A DNA stretch of 64,000 bases. Source: Triatoma infestans (Eukaryota; Arthropoda; Insecta; Hemiptera; Reduviidae). Position 1 is the stretch's first letter. Each line of letters starts with the position of its first letter. This document shows positions 31,560-42,809 of this stretch, piece by piece. Below the pieces are notes generated by a model. It was given only the letters and a program-made list of their open reading frames with translations, did not search any database and was not told the origin of the DNA. Position numbers and translations under genes: made by a program. The stretch spans positions 1 to 64,000 of the forward strand of contig JAAEAF010006774.1 of NCBI GenBank assembly GCA_011037195.1, read 5' to 3'.

Positions 31560-34097
31560 TATTTTATTTATTTATTTATTGCTTTTTTAAGTGTACACTT
31601 TATAAGCAAGGAGTTGTATGTTTTTATAATACGAAAATACAAAATAAAACAAAATAAAAATTACACATTAAAAAAAAAATAAAGATAACTTTTGAAAGAA
31701 TATTTCAATTAAAAGAAAAGAAAAAAGAAAAAAAGTAACACACAAACACAAAAGTAACACATCTAGAAAATTAATTAAGGAAAAGGAATAAATAACAATA
31801 ACATATTCAAGATCTATAGTATGAAAAATAAAAAGGGTGAAAATGTAAACCTCACTTATGGCGACAGAGAGAAAAAAACAAAGAAACTATTTTGTAAATA
31901 ATGTAAATAATCAATAATCTATATATATATATATATATTAACACTTAAATCTGAGACCATTCACTACAAACAAAAAGAGGTTGTTCATTTTTCTTAAATT
32001 TAAAGTGCTCAATAAATTTTCCATTTTTTCGGATTCAGACATAGATTCATTTATGAAACAGGAAATATATTTAACTCTAAATTGATTAAGTTCCGAGCAA
32101 TAAAAAAAAAAATGAGACAGTGTATCAAAATGTTGTGAATCACAGAGTAGGCAGTAACTCTCGGGAGAAAATTTATAACGCATATCACCAAATGTTATTC
32201 TAGAACACTTTTTACAAGCCAGTCTTATTTGTGACATCAATCTTAATTTGTTGATATGGCACGTCAAATTGAGATAGCTTTCTCCAGGTCCAAAAGAGCT
32301 AATATTTCTATAATACAAATTATAGCGACTATTTATAGCAAGGTCAACATCAACGGAAAATAAGTGATTTTTCAATTTGGCAAGTACATCACTTCTGCTT
32401 TTTCGTAGAAAAAAGGCATCCTGTTTAAGCCATACATTCTCCGTTCCAATGGAATAAAGAAACGATTTAAATTCAGAGACCCAATTGAAAGGTATTGAAG
32501 AAAAATCAGTTAGTTTATGCAATCTCAGATAACAAATTCTAGGAATGCGGCTGTCTGGCATTAACAGCAACTTTTCCCACCAATTAAACATTCTTTTAAA
32601 AACATTGTATTTTAGGTGTACTCTGCCTGTTTCAAGTCTAATGTATGAGTTTGGAGTACCAGAAGGAAGTTGTAGAAGGGACTTAAAAAACAAAATTTGG
32701 CTCCTCTCGAGGATATCCAAACACTGGGAGCCCCAAATTTCAGCCATATACAGCAAAACACTTTCTGAAAGAGATTTATAAAGATAGCATTTGGTGCTCC
32801 AAACATGTGATTTACTGGTACTTAATAATCTATATACTACAGAGTTGGCTGCAATACTCTTTTGCAAAAACCACTTACCAGTCTGTGTAAATTTGCCTGA
32901 TGCATAGAGTGGGACACCCAAATACACAAAAGAGCTCTCTACAGATATATTGTCTCTGCCATAAAAAAATTTAGGAAAATTCGGGAGTCTTCCACCTTTA
33001 TGAAAGGGAACCACCACGGTTTTCTTGGTATTCACTTCAAGAGAATTTTCACTACAATACCCTTCTAAAATTCTGAGGTTAGTCTGCATTTCTAGCCAGG
33101 AAGAAGACAATATACATAGGTCATCTGCATAAAGGACCATTACAAGGTCCTTGTATGCGCTAATATTTACACCTCGAGCACCATGATCAACAAAGTAATC
33201 CACAATGTCGGCTGAAAAAAGCGAAAACAGTAGTGGACTCAATATCTCGCCCTGCAGTACCCCCTGAGTAACACCCATCTCATTAGAGAGAGAGGCACCA
33301 TCCGAAATAACAAAAGAGGCTTTATCGTACATATTTTTAAGAAACCAACTAGCTTAGCGCTAACACCAACTTGAGATAATTTAAACCAAAGTTTGGCGTG
33401 GTTCACAGAGTCAAACGCTCTCTTGAGGTCTACAAAGAGGCCGAATACTCTCCTTCTTTTGAGCCTAAGTTGAATGTTGATAGCAGCATTAACAGAAAAC
33501 ACGGCGTCCGCGCAACCCCTTCCACTGCGAAAGCCCATCTGTTCTTCAGGGAGAATATTGTAATTATCGCACCACTTGCTTAGCCTATTGTAAATAACGG
33601 ATGTAAATAATTTGGTAATATTATTAAAAATGGCTATGCCACGATAATTATTAGGATCAGAATAATCGCCCTTTTTATGTAAGAGTCTCAATTTTATTCT
33701 ACACCACGAGGCCGGAATATCTTCCGAGTTCCATATTCTATTGAACAAATTTAGCAGATAATGAATCCAGTTAGGAGGTAACGCTTTATAACACTCGTTA
33801 GGAATTAAATCCAGCCCTGAAGCTTTCTTCAACTTACTAGTGTTAATAGAGTGCAAAAGTTCTTCCAGTGTTATATCACCATCAATATCCGGATTAAAAG
33901 TGCTTAAATATGTAAACTCAATGTGTAATCTAGGCGGCAAAATCAGGTTATAAAACTGTTCCCAGTCTAAAAGAGAAAGTGGAGATTTAGCTGACTTTTT
34001 ACTCTGGAGCCGGCGAATACACTCCCAAAATTCTGCTGGACTACCTAAGGAGGCTAACGTAATAAATCTGTTTATTGGATTTAACAAGGGTTTTATA
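31560..34097 (-). mobile_element. young 5'-truncated LINE with perfect 17-bp TSD
   Basis: The direct repeat TATAACAGTTGAATAAT is at 31543-31559 and 34098-34114. Minus frames: 34087-33239 (linker, then RT with LKKASGLDLIPNECYKALPP, RLLHKKGDYSDPNNYRGIAI, GFRSGRGCADAVFS and FGLFVDLKRAFDSVN) and 33332-31938 (GVTQGVLQGEILSPLLFSLF, VLYADDLCILS, YLGVPLY, and a C-terminal CLLCDSQHFDTLSHFFFYC knuckle). One frameshift near 33320 separates them; otherwise the frames are open. The clade is uncertain. The 3' end holds a TA microsatellite (31922-31938), a 3'UTR and an AAAT tail. Only the 5' endonuclease half is missing. Confidence 0.92.
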
Positions 34098-34330
34098 TAT
34101 AACAGTTGAATAATGTGACAATCATTCCAGCTAAAATTACTGGCTAAAGTTGCGCTTTTTCTAGAGAAAGCAGTGATAAAAACAGTGTTGCCATCATTTA
34201 ATTAAATAAATTTTAAGGTTTATAATATATTAAAAATAGAAACTCATATTAAAAATGTGTTTATGTAAAAATAAATTTAGCAATTAATTATTAGAAAACA
34301 TAATCTAATTTTGATTAACTTTATACTTAC

Positions 34331-34408
34331 GGAAATTTTTCCCTTCTCAAGAAACCCATTCTCTTAGAGGTCATCGTACAATCTTGCCAATTTGTATGTT
34401 CTTTTTTT
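34331..34408 (-). CDS. candidate exon upstream of the LDLa exon
   Basis: A 78-base segment on minus with a consensus donor (GTAAGTATA, 34330-34322) and a weak acceptor (GAAACTATTTAG). One frame is open: EHTNWQDCTMTSKRMGFLRR then EKF. A following candidate exon starts at 34160 after a strong acceptor (CTGCTTTCTCTAG), 170 bases away and in phase (SATLASNFSWNDC). This second piece runs into the LINE duplication, and I see no good donor in it. I could not join either to the LDLa exon convincingly. Confidence 0.3.
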
Positions 34409-34749
34409 CTAAATAGTTTCAAATGTTGTAAAAAAAAATTTAATATTTAAGATGAGAATAAAGTCTTTTAACGCGACTGTAAAAGTGGGAGTTTTCGCTC
34501 TTGTCAAATAATTCATTATTTTTTACAATAATAAAACTATTTATTTTAAAAAAACAAAGGATATAATAAAAGTTGACGAAACATTTTAGGGGGAAAAAAA
34601 TCATAAATTTGATTTTTCTAAAAGAAAAATACTAGCAAAAGAAACTAACAGGAGAAAAAGAAATATATTAGAAATGATATATATATATGTATAAAAATAA
34701 ATTTTCTGTTAATTTTCATAATGACACGAATAATCTGTTCGAATTGTAT

Positions 34750-35200
34750 AACGGTTTTTTTCAAAACATAACCTTCTAGAATGCCCTTTCACCTACCGCA
34801 CCCCTAAAAATTTGCTCAAATCCCTTTCACTTCTTTGCTTATTCAACCCACTTTCATTTCTGTAGATCATTTGAGTCAAGTAACTAGTAACTTTTAATTT
34901 TCTTATTTTATGTTTCTGTGATGTAACAAATGTCTTTGTTTTAAAAAACTTTTCTCCATATCTACACAACTTTCTATATGTAAGTTCAATATTATTGTTT
35001 TTACCTTTTTTAGGTTTTTGTTTTTGTTATTATTATTCTGCATTTTACAGTAGTATTATTATTGCATTGTGGTTCCTCATTGTATTGTTTTTTTTTTTTT
35101 TTAGATTAAAGACTTGATAAAGACAGGAAATTCTGTCGAAACTTTGGCATAATTGAATGTTTCTTTCTTGATCGATCCTCACCAAATTTCTTCATAACAT
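34750..35200 (+). mobile_element. Penelope-like element, 3' untranslated end
   Basis: The layout matches the region after the GIY-YIG gene at 57.7-58.2 kb: a pyrimidine-rich stretch, TTTTTG-rich DNA, then a hammerhead-like block at 35111-35148. No coding part remains. Confidence 0.45.
35111..35148 (+). ncRNA. Penelope-type hammerhead-like motif
   Basis: CTTGATAA (degenerate CTGATGA) is followed by stem GACAG/CTGTC, then GAAAC and TTTGGC. This is the Penelope-type arrangement (box, stem, GTCGAAAC, TTGGC). The conserved CTGANGA box is damaged, so it is likely inactive. Confidence 0.4.
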
Positions 35201-35321
35201 AACTAAAATAGGTAAGACATGTACGGTAACTCTTATAGAGAATTTAATGCATTGAAAAGGGAAGGTTATATCGGAAAGGTTATTGAATATAACGTTAAAA
35301 GTTAAGCAAAACTGCCTTGTA

Positions 35322-35547
35322 GGGAAGGGAATAGCTAAGTGGTTAGCGTTCTGGACTCCCACGCGGAGGACCCGGGTTCGAGTCCAGCTGTGCTACTTAG
35401 ATTTTTTCTTCCTAAGAGCCTCTACAGCTCCGGTGATGGACAGTGTTGTCTGTAACGAGAGAACACCGTCCGGAGGCCGGCATTGCACTGAGAAGGCTCC
35501 GGGCCTAATGACCATAGATGTTGACGCGCATTAAATAAAAAAAAAAA
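35322..35547 (+). mobile_element. tRNA-derived SINE (family S), about 14-bp TSD
   Basis: Flanks AAAACTGCCTTGTA (35308-35321) and AAAATTGCATTGTA (35548-35561) match at 12 of 14 bases. The A box (TAGCTAAGTGGTTAGCG) and B box (GGGTTCGAGTCC) are intact, and the tail is pure A. It is close in sequence to the copy at 24.1 kb, with short deletions in the body. Confidence 0.88.
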
Positions 35548-35559
35548 AAAATTGCATTG

Positions 35560-37100
35560 TACTGTTAAATCTATAGCCTTAATATAGCGTTAAATTGATT
35601 TTATGCTAATGTAAAATATGTTTAATTGAAGAACTTCTACTTCATCAAAATATTTTAGTAGTTTCATTTAAACCTTAAATTTTGTTTCATTGTAAAGTAA
35701 ATGAAAGTTTAAAATTACCGCAACTGAAAGAGAGTATATAAATACTTTATTCACATATTCTATATATACTTTATACATATTCTTTACATACTGTACATAT
35801 TCTGTACATATTCTTTATATACTTTATTCTGCAACCACATTAAAATATGATTATAGAAAAATATGGAAAGTTAGAAATACTGAGAATGATTTTTTTTTTT
35901 AAAGTCAAGTACTTCTTCTTTTTATAACCTGCTCTCTTTGGTATAATCTCAAATCCGTTGGTATTTGGAGTTTGTTTGGAAATACGTTGTTGTTTTCATG
36001 TATTGCCGTTAGATGTCCAGCTAGTTAGAGCTGAGAATAATAATATCATTTTTTTTCTCACTTGACAGAAAAAGTATTGGTTTTTTTACTTTTTGTCATT
36101 TGTGGTGGTTATGAGCAAGGATTTGGTAAATGGTGGTTCCCCAGTTCAAGTCCTGCGTATATCTGATAAATTTATATTAATTAAAAAAAATGTTTTAACA
36201 ATTAAGTATGCGTTTCCACCCTCGTCCACAACATCTAATTTGGTACGTATATTGTTAAGCTCGGCTGAAAAAAATAAGCATTACTCTTCACTTTAGGACG
36301 TAAAGAAGATTGCAGACATTCAAAGGGTGTTAGAAGGTTCTTTCTTAATTTGTTTGTATGAAGAAACAATGAAAGTAAGAGCGCTACAAGCCAATAATAA
36401 AAGAGCAAAATTAAATTTCCAAAGAATAAACTAGTGGAGAAATTACCCAATGGTGATCACGGTAAAAAACACATCATTTACTTTCATTTTAGAAAGGAAA
36501 TAATGCCAAGAGCCACTGTTTTTTCTTAGCGGTTCAGATAGATTGTCAGGAACAATTCAGAAAAGATAAATATCGTATCAAACATTTGTGGTATCGCTCT
36601 AGGTAAAGTTGGGATTTTCTATAACTACATTGAGCAACTTGGATAGGAGAGTAGAGACTTTTTGATTGAGGAGAAAAATAAAAAATGGAAAAATGAAGAA
36701 TGGAAGCCCTTAGGCAAAGTGGAAGGAAGGAGTATTGGAAAAAGTGACATGGCTTAACGGAGGATGCTGAAATGGACAGAAATAAATGAGGGACCATCCA
36801 GAGGATAGAAGACTGCCAAAGTACACGCAAAGTAGATTGCCCCTCTTAAAGGGGCAAGAACAAAAAAGAAGGAGATAATGAAATAATGAGATAAATTTAG
36901 TAAAGTATATAAATCATACAAAAGTCTATGAGTCACTGAAATATCAGTTCATATTTTGAAATTACTGTGGTTCAACTGTTACTCTGTGCCGCAATAGACT
37001 GTTGGAGTCAAGGCAGCCTAGGCTTGAAATATTACTCTACAATATTTGTTGATTATAGTGAAAAACTTAAGGCTCAAAGATAGCGTTCATTTATTTGTAC
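35560..37100. other. AT-rich DNA, nothing firm
   Basis: AT-rich, with a short TACATATTCT-type repeat at 35755-35830. A weakly tRNA-like spot at 36108-36165 is too decayed to call. No gene supported. Confidence 0.4.
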
Positions 37101-37104
37101 AGGC

Positions 37105-37165
37105 CCCTAGGGCGCAAAGATCTAAAACTAATCCAGTGCGCTACCACTGAACTAATCCATAAATT
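37105..37165 (-). mobile_element. SINE head fragment
   Basis: The minus strand reads TTAGTTCAGTGGTAGCGC, the A-box head of a family S type SINE. About 60 bases remain, and the B box is unrecognisable. Confidence 0.5.
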
Positions 37166-37199
37166 ATTCTAGTAACATTTATTTCAATAGTAACTCAAT

Positions 37200-39580
37200 T
37201 GATAGCTTAAACGAAAACCTAGAGAAATCTATAACTGATAGTTTAATGAAAACCGACATGAAAACAATTCATTTTAAAAACAGCACTAATACAAACAATA
37301 ATAATAATAATTTAAACAAATGTTGGTACAATACTGATTGTTCTTACGCTAAAAAAAAAGTAAACCGTGCTTGTAAGTTATGTCGTAAATTTAATTTTGA
37401 AAAAATATATCTCACTAAATATCTCAGGCCAAAAAAACAATATAAAAAGTAGTAACAAAAGCTAGGATAAATTATTATGAGATTATCAAGTTAAACTTGA
37501 GAAACGTAAAGTGCAGTAAAGACTTCTGGGCCGCTGTAAATAATTTAAAAAAAAAATTCAAAAATGCCCAATTAGTATAGAGATGTGGGAATCCTGCCTT
37601 TCAGATGTGTACAATAAAGAATCTACCCCTGAATATATACCGCAATCTGCCAGCCATTCATTTTTAGATTATGAGATAACATTAGATGAGCTGAACGAGA
37701 GTATTGATAGTCTTAAACTCTTCAAAGCTCCTGGACCTGAGGATATTGTTAATGAATGCTATTGGTCGTTACCTGCGAATTGGATACATTATATGTTAAA
37801 TCTATTCAATACTATATGGCTATCAGAGAAAGTTCCGATAGGATGGGGTAAAGTCAAATTAAAAATGATTCATAAAAGAAGTAATCCCCTTGAGCCTACT
37901 AATTATAGGGGAATTGCCCTTATAAATAATATTGTAAACATTTTTACTCCAATTCTCACCAAATGGTTGACAAATTGGGTAGAGAATAAACAGATCGTTC
38001 CTGAAGAACAAGTGGGTTTCAGAAGGGAAAGGGGATTTAGGGATGCTATTTTCCCTTTGGCCTCTTTAATCAGCATTAATCTCCGGGTAAAAACAGCGAA
38101 AGTGTTTGGGATATTTGTGGACTTCCAACGCGCTTTTGATTGTATTTCGCATGCGAAACTATGGGCGAAATGGAATGAAATTCTATTTATGATAAATGTA
38201 TAAATATAATTAGAGATTATATGAGAAAGCCGTAATTTTTATTGACACGGTTTTTCAGGAATCATGGTGCGGTTGGTGTCAGTGATAATGAAAAGAATGA
38301 TGTCCTTATGTTATTATATGCTGATGACATCTTGTTTCTGGGCTACTTATGGCAAGATATTCAATTTAAGTTGGATTTGTTGCATAAGTGTGCTGAGGCG
38401 AATCTCTTAAAAGTTAACGTGGACAAAACGAAAGTCTTGCCTTTCCATAAGGGAGGAAATCTAGGAAAATGTAGGAAGGTTTTATATAACAAAAATGAGA
38501 TTGAAACCGTCAAAGAATTCAAATACTTAGGCGTAATTTTTTCACCTAATGGCAAGTTTAAAAAAGCTAGTGACCACAGCATGGCATTAGGTATGACAGC
38601 GTCCACTAGGGTTAAGTACATTCTGTGCAAGGGTAAGTCCGACTCCTGGGAAGCCAAAGGAAGGTTGTTTGACTCAATAGTCGCTAGTGTTTCTGATGTA
38701 TTGCGGGGAGGTATGGTCCGCTCCTTATGTCGACTCACTTGATAAAGTTGAGATTCACTTTTTTAAATCCTTATTGCAGCTGCCCAGAACAACTCCTTAC
38801 GCCTTTGTTAGAATTGAAACGGTAGGGTTCATCTGGATTTTCAGGTATTTGTCAGACTGATTAATTGGTGGATGGTCATGCTACAGATGGGTGACACCCA
38901 TATTCCTAGACTGCGTTATGATAGATTATACAAATTAGTTTACCACCATCAAATGTCTTTTAATTGGTGTAGTTCTCTTCTGATTTCACTTGAAAAAAAT
39001 TGGAGCAACGGATTTATGGAAATCTAACAACTATGTCGAAGTGAATAAAAGTAAAAACAGATTAATCAACGCTTATAGGTTGCACCTGATAAGTTTAGAC
39101 ATTAATAAAATTTATAACTGAAAATATATAACAGCTATATTAGATTTGTCAGTAATTTTCATGATGAAGAATCTTATCTTAGTTAAACGTGGAGTAAAAA
39201 TACTTTCTCAAATAGCCAATGAAAAATACCCAAGAGTCATTTAAAAAAATAAAATTTACAAATTCAATCCTGAAGCTAATTGTAAACTCTGCTCAGATAA
39301 TCTGCCTGACACTTATAGTTCACTTTCTGATTGAATGTAAATTTTTGAATAATCTTAGATCAAATTATCTCGGCCAATTTCCTCTTACTAATAAGTATTG
39401 TTATTTAAGATAAACTTGATTCCCTGTTAAATTGTGTAAATGTCAATCAAATGAAATCTGTAGTTTATTTTATAAAAACTTGTTAAGTAATAAAAGATGA
39501 AATCCAACGTTGGCTTTAAATCTACTCAAAATTGTATTTAAATAAAATAAAAAAATTGATTAATAAATAAGGTAATATCT
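37200..39580 (+). mobile_element. older LINE related to the 31.6-34.1 kb element
   Basis: A CWYNTDCSYAKKKVNRACKL linker (37320) is followed by the RT frame 37583-38203 (LKLFKAPGPEDIVNECYWSL, IHKRSNPLEPTNYRGIALIN, GFRRERGFRDAIF and FGIFVDFQRAFDCIS). The frame 38242-38742 (LMLLYADDILFLG and PFHKGGNLGKCRKVLYN) comes after. Residue by residue it parallels the young LINE. About 60 codons are missing around 38200-38245, between the RT fingers and YADD. The C-terminal part to 39480 is full of stops. It reaches further 5' than the young copy. Confidence 0.85.
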
Positions 39581-40346
39581 TGTTATTCAATAACTAATGA
39601 ATTAATTAATTACAGTAATGCCTTTGCTTATATATGTTTTGTTATATGTTTAGAAAGTGAATATTATTTTTAAATCTATGTTTTGTGCTGGACTCCTGCT
39701 TTTTAAAAAAATTGTAATTTTTTAAAAAAAGCAAATAAACCATTGTATTGTAATCCATAAATTAATAAATATTTTTATGTTAATTACTTTATATATTTTT
39801 ATGCGAATTACTTTAAACATTTTTATGCTAAATTGATTTTATGATAATTTATAAATGTTGAGTGAATTATCATTTTTGTTGATTAAAATGACTTTTAGAC
39901 CATTAATTTACTTTTTCTTTTTTTAATTTTTAGAGTATTTTTTTCTTTTCTCGCCGAAAGAGAAACCTAAAGAATAACCTATTCCCTGCTATATTATTTA
40001 CAGTGTAATTATCCGCAAAACTGATAAAGACTCGCACATTGATCAAGTAAATTAAAATTAGATTGTTCTGTGCGGGCAACGTAATTAGCTGCAGTCTTAA
40101 CTGTTCAATTGTCGTTAGAAACACATAATTTGATGTGGTGGTAAGTATACATTTTGTCGTTAATTGCGACTTTTGTCGCAATGTTATATATACAATATAT
40201 ATATATATATATATATGCCGTTTTATGGACTTATTTTGCAATGCAGTTTCAATTTACTACTTATTTGTGAACCTCTACTATCACGAACCAACACGTGTTC
40301 TTTTGCATGCTAAACAGATAATCTTACTCGTTGTTATTCACCCACC

Positions 40347-40349
40347 CAC

Positions 40350-40384
<35 letters not shown>

Positions 40385-40396
40385 CACACACACACA
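40347..40396 (+). repeat. CA microsatellite
   Basis: A run of CA dinucleotides broken once by AAA. It is followed by imperfect CACATGCACG-type units. Confidence 0.9.
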
Positions 40397-40670
40397 TGCA
40401 CGCACATACATACAAACAAACACACATTTGAGAATTATTTTCAACTTTTATTCAGATAATGTCCTACGTAGGAATATCGAGAATCATAAATACAGAGACA
40501 GGTGATGTATTAAAACCATTCAAACTTCAATTAATCTGTAGACTCAATTTAATTGGTAATTCCTTGAAATAATGGAGACAATCCAATTAAACGAGTTGGT
40601 GTTTGCGAGAATGTGTGGTTGAGATAGATAGTGTCTTTGTAGTAGGGGAATAGTTTTGTAAGGATATCTA

Positions 40671-40672
<2 letters not shown>

Positions 40673-40701
<29 letters not shown>
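40673..40701 (+). repeat. GA microsatellite
   Basis: An uninterrupted run of about 14 GA units. Confidence 0.9.
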
Positions 40702-40704
<3 letters not shown>

Positions 40705-41796
40705 GGAGAGGGCGAGAGGAATGATGGGTAATGAGCGGGATTGTCTCTTTGTGCCAACATTCCATTACTGCTGCCTTCTACACAAGCCAGCAGAGTACTA
40801 GTACCATGCCTCCTTGCTAGTACTCTAACCACCAAGTGACTCTACATAACAGCATACCTACCACTACTACTTGCTTGTAGTTACTAACACATTTCTCTTA
40901 CCATAGTCCTGCAACTGTTAAGTGCTCTTCCCCCCTTCTATCTAATACTCCAAAACTCTCGCCAACACAAAACCATACCATCATCTATATCTTGGAACGC
41001 TTGCTTACTCATTCTACTAGCTAATATCGTCGGCTTATAAAGGGAAATAGAAAACTTGCACGTGTTCCATACTCTTTTCCTTACTTTTCTAACATATATA
41101 TACTGCTTGGCTTTCACTCGAAAGAAATTGGAAATTTTTTAATTCCACTAGTAACACTCTCGTCTCTCTCTGATAACTACAAACTAACATTTCTGGAAAA
41201 TTCTTTTCATAAGAAAATAGCTTAAATTAAAATATCAAATAAGAATGTAGTTATTTCATAGTTCTTTCAATAATCTAAATTATTTATAGTTTTCTTTAGT
41301 TCATCTTAATCACGTTCATGATTTTTTTTTCTTAATTACAATTCTTAAAATTCTAATTTAAAAATATCTCTTAAAAACTAGGATTTATTAACTTTAATTT
41401 ATATCACATAATATTATATAAAGTGGAGCAACCGTATATTATCGGTATTAACATTACAGTAGATTTTCCCTAAAATCCATTTTATCGGATTAGTCTTTAA
41501 ATAAATTAAGAGAACAAAAATGTGTTAAAGCCATTATCAAGAAAACACAGAAAAACTGATTACAAAATTTTAAATAAAATCGTACTTCCGATTTCCATTA
41601 CGTTCAAAAATTTAAAAAATCCTTTAATGATCATTAATAACATGTTGTTTATGATACAAATAGGATGTATTTACAGTTGCTGTATATTATATATACTTAC
41701 AACAAAAATCAATGGGGTTATCAAATAAAAATATGACCTCTTATGTTTCTACGGCCATTTTCATGGAAAAACACTTGAGTTTCCGGGTTTGCTGGA

Positions 41797-41838
41797 AACC
41801 GACGTTTCACCCGTATTGTAATGAGTTTCTTCAGGGTC
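41797..41838 (-). ncRNA. hammerhead-ribozyme-like motif (family C)
   Basis: Minus strand: GACC (helix I), CTGAAGA, one A, stem ACTC...GGGT with a 10-base loop, GAAAC, GTC, then GGTT pairing back to GACC with one wobble. All invariant core bases of a hammerhead are present. The right-arm counterpart (42748-42790) keeps CCTGAAGA but has lost GAAAC. Confidence 0.5.
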
Positions 41839-41914
41839 GTTACACCTTCAAAGCATATAAACATTAGCTCTATTAGCTGGTATTTTATCCATCGTTGCAT
41901 GTATATTCATAGTT

Positions 41915-41955
41915 TTTCTGACAGGTTTCGGATTTTCATCCATCGTCAGAGTAAA
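41915..41955 (-). ncRNA. hammerhead-like motif, left arm of the 41.9-kb family A element
   Basis: Minus strand: ACTCTGACGATGG, stem GGAT/ATCC, GAAACC and TGTC, then AG. The triplet is preceded by CTG instead of CGG, otherwise as in the right arm. Confidence 0.45.
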
Positions 41956-42016
41956 TTCCATCAAGTTCGTGTATAGAGTTCACTTCAACTTAATGTTTCT
42001 GTTACACTCACACTTG

Positions 42017-42440
42017 CCAGGACTGAGACAGGCCAAGGTCTGTCTGGGTGGTTATAACTAGGAAAGGTCGAAGACCTGCATCAGTCTGAGTAAGAATAGG
42101 ATCCTTATTCTTTCGGGGCATTGCAGACTCGGGGGGACACCTGAGAAAGCTTGGCCTAGAAGATGATGGCACATGCAGATTCTGTGGGGAGATTGAAGAA
42201 ACTCCGATACACCTCCTCAAGACCCGTGATGCCGTCATGATTTAGTAGTCTGGGCCGTTACTAGATAAGGGAGGAGAAAATACCTACCCTAGAACCTTCC
42301 CGGATTTTGGGATTCCTCAGGGAGTTCAACCTGGAGGGGGTGCTGTAGGATAAGCTAGCTCATCTTCGGCACCAGAGGGGAGTACAATAGATCAAACAAT
42401 GGTCGCCATACTGAACCCTCAAAAAAAAAAAAAAAAAAAA
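42017..42440 (+). mobile_element. LINE 'J' fragment inside a family A element, about 14-bp TSD
   Basis: Flanks TACACTCACACTTG (42003-42016) and TACACCGACACTTG (42441-42454) differ at two bases. The tail is about 20 A (42421-42440). Frames keep RQAKVCLGGYN, the region of HCRLGGHLRKLGLEDDG, and CRFCGEIEETPIHLL, the C-terminal knuckle of LINE J. Only the last 400 bases of the element arrived. It is younger than the family A element it interrupts. Confidence 0.88.
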
Positions 42441-42606
42441 TACACCGACACTTGTTGGTTGTATATATGTGGGGAAGTCATAACCTTATGTTCTATTTTT
42501 TTGATTATGTAACCTTATAACCTCCCCACATATATACAACCAACAAGTGCGAGTGTAACAGAAACATTAAGTTGAAGTGAACTCTCTACACGAACTTGGT
42601 GGAGTT

Positions 42607-42646
42607 TACTCTGACGATGGATGAAAATCCGAAACCGGTCAGGAAA
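42607..42646 (+). ncRNA. hammerhead-like motif, right arm of the 41.9-kb family A element
   Basis: CTGACGA (42611-42617), T, stem GGAT/ATCC with GAAA loop, GAAACC, GGTC (42637-42640), then AGGAAA. Helix I pairs for two bases (CT with AG) before a mismatch, weaker than in the copy at 14.9 kb. Confidence 0.5.
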
Positions 42647-42809
42647 ACTATGAATATGCATTCTACGACGGATAAAATACGAGATGTTATCCAGCATTGC
42701 GATCCATCCACACATTCAATTAACTCTATTAGCTTTCAAGGTGTAACGACCCTGAAGAGGCTCATTGCAATATCTGACGCGGGTCTCAACTCGAAAACTT
42801 AAGTGTTTT

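Larger units (their letters stand above)
39740..41760. other. AT-rich DNA with microsatellites
   Basis: Holds a TA microsatellite (about 40190-40215), a CA microsatellite (about 40347-40396, continuing imperfectly to 40425) and a GA microsatellite (40673-40701). A C- and T-rich segment follows at 40760-41060. Frames here are repeat artefacts. No gene supported. Confidence 0.5.
41879..42723. mobile_element. family A palindromic hammerhead-type element, 11-bp TSD
   Basis: The direct repeat CTCTATTAGCT is at 41868-41878 and 42724-42734. The left end is GGTATTTTATCC. The arms are mirror copies of about 140-190 bases ending in the CCAACAAGTG / CACTTGTTGG block around a short AT-rich centre. A LINE J fragment interrupts the left arm. 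Without it the element is about 420 bases. It has no coding capacity. Confidence 0.85.
41760..42800. mobile_element. family C palindromic element, split by family A
   Basis: The left arm (to 41867) and right arm (from 42735) are inverted relatives. ACACTTGAGTTT on the left mirrors AAAACTTAAGTGTTTT on the right, and AGGGTCGTTACACCTT mirrors AAGGTGTAACGACCCT. The family A element sits between them. Outer limits are approximate, and I found no target duplication for family C. Confidence 0.6.

Noticed and set aside
31938..33332. Long ORF as a host gene
   Set aside because: It is LINE reverse transcriptase (YADD box, C-terminal knuckle), flanked by a target duplication.
36108..36165. SINE head
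   Set aside because: Only a GTTCAAGTCCTG-like B box is visible; the A box and body do not match any family here.
40135..40431. 98-codon plus ORF
   Set aside because: Its C-terminus is His-Thr repeats translated from the CA microsatellite.
42008..42238. 76-codon minus ORF
   Set aside because: Shadow of the plus-strand LINE J fragment, whose poly-A and knuckle fix the orientation.
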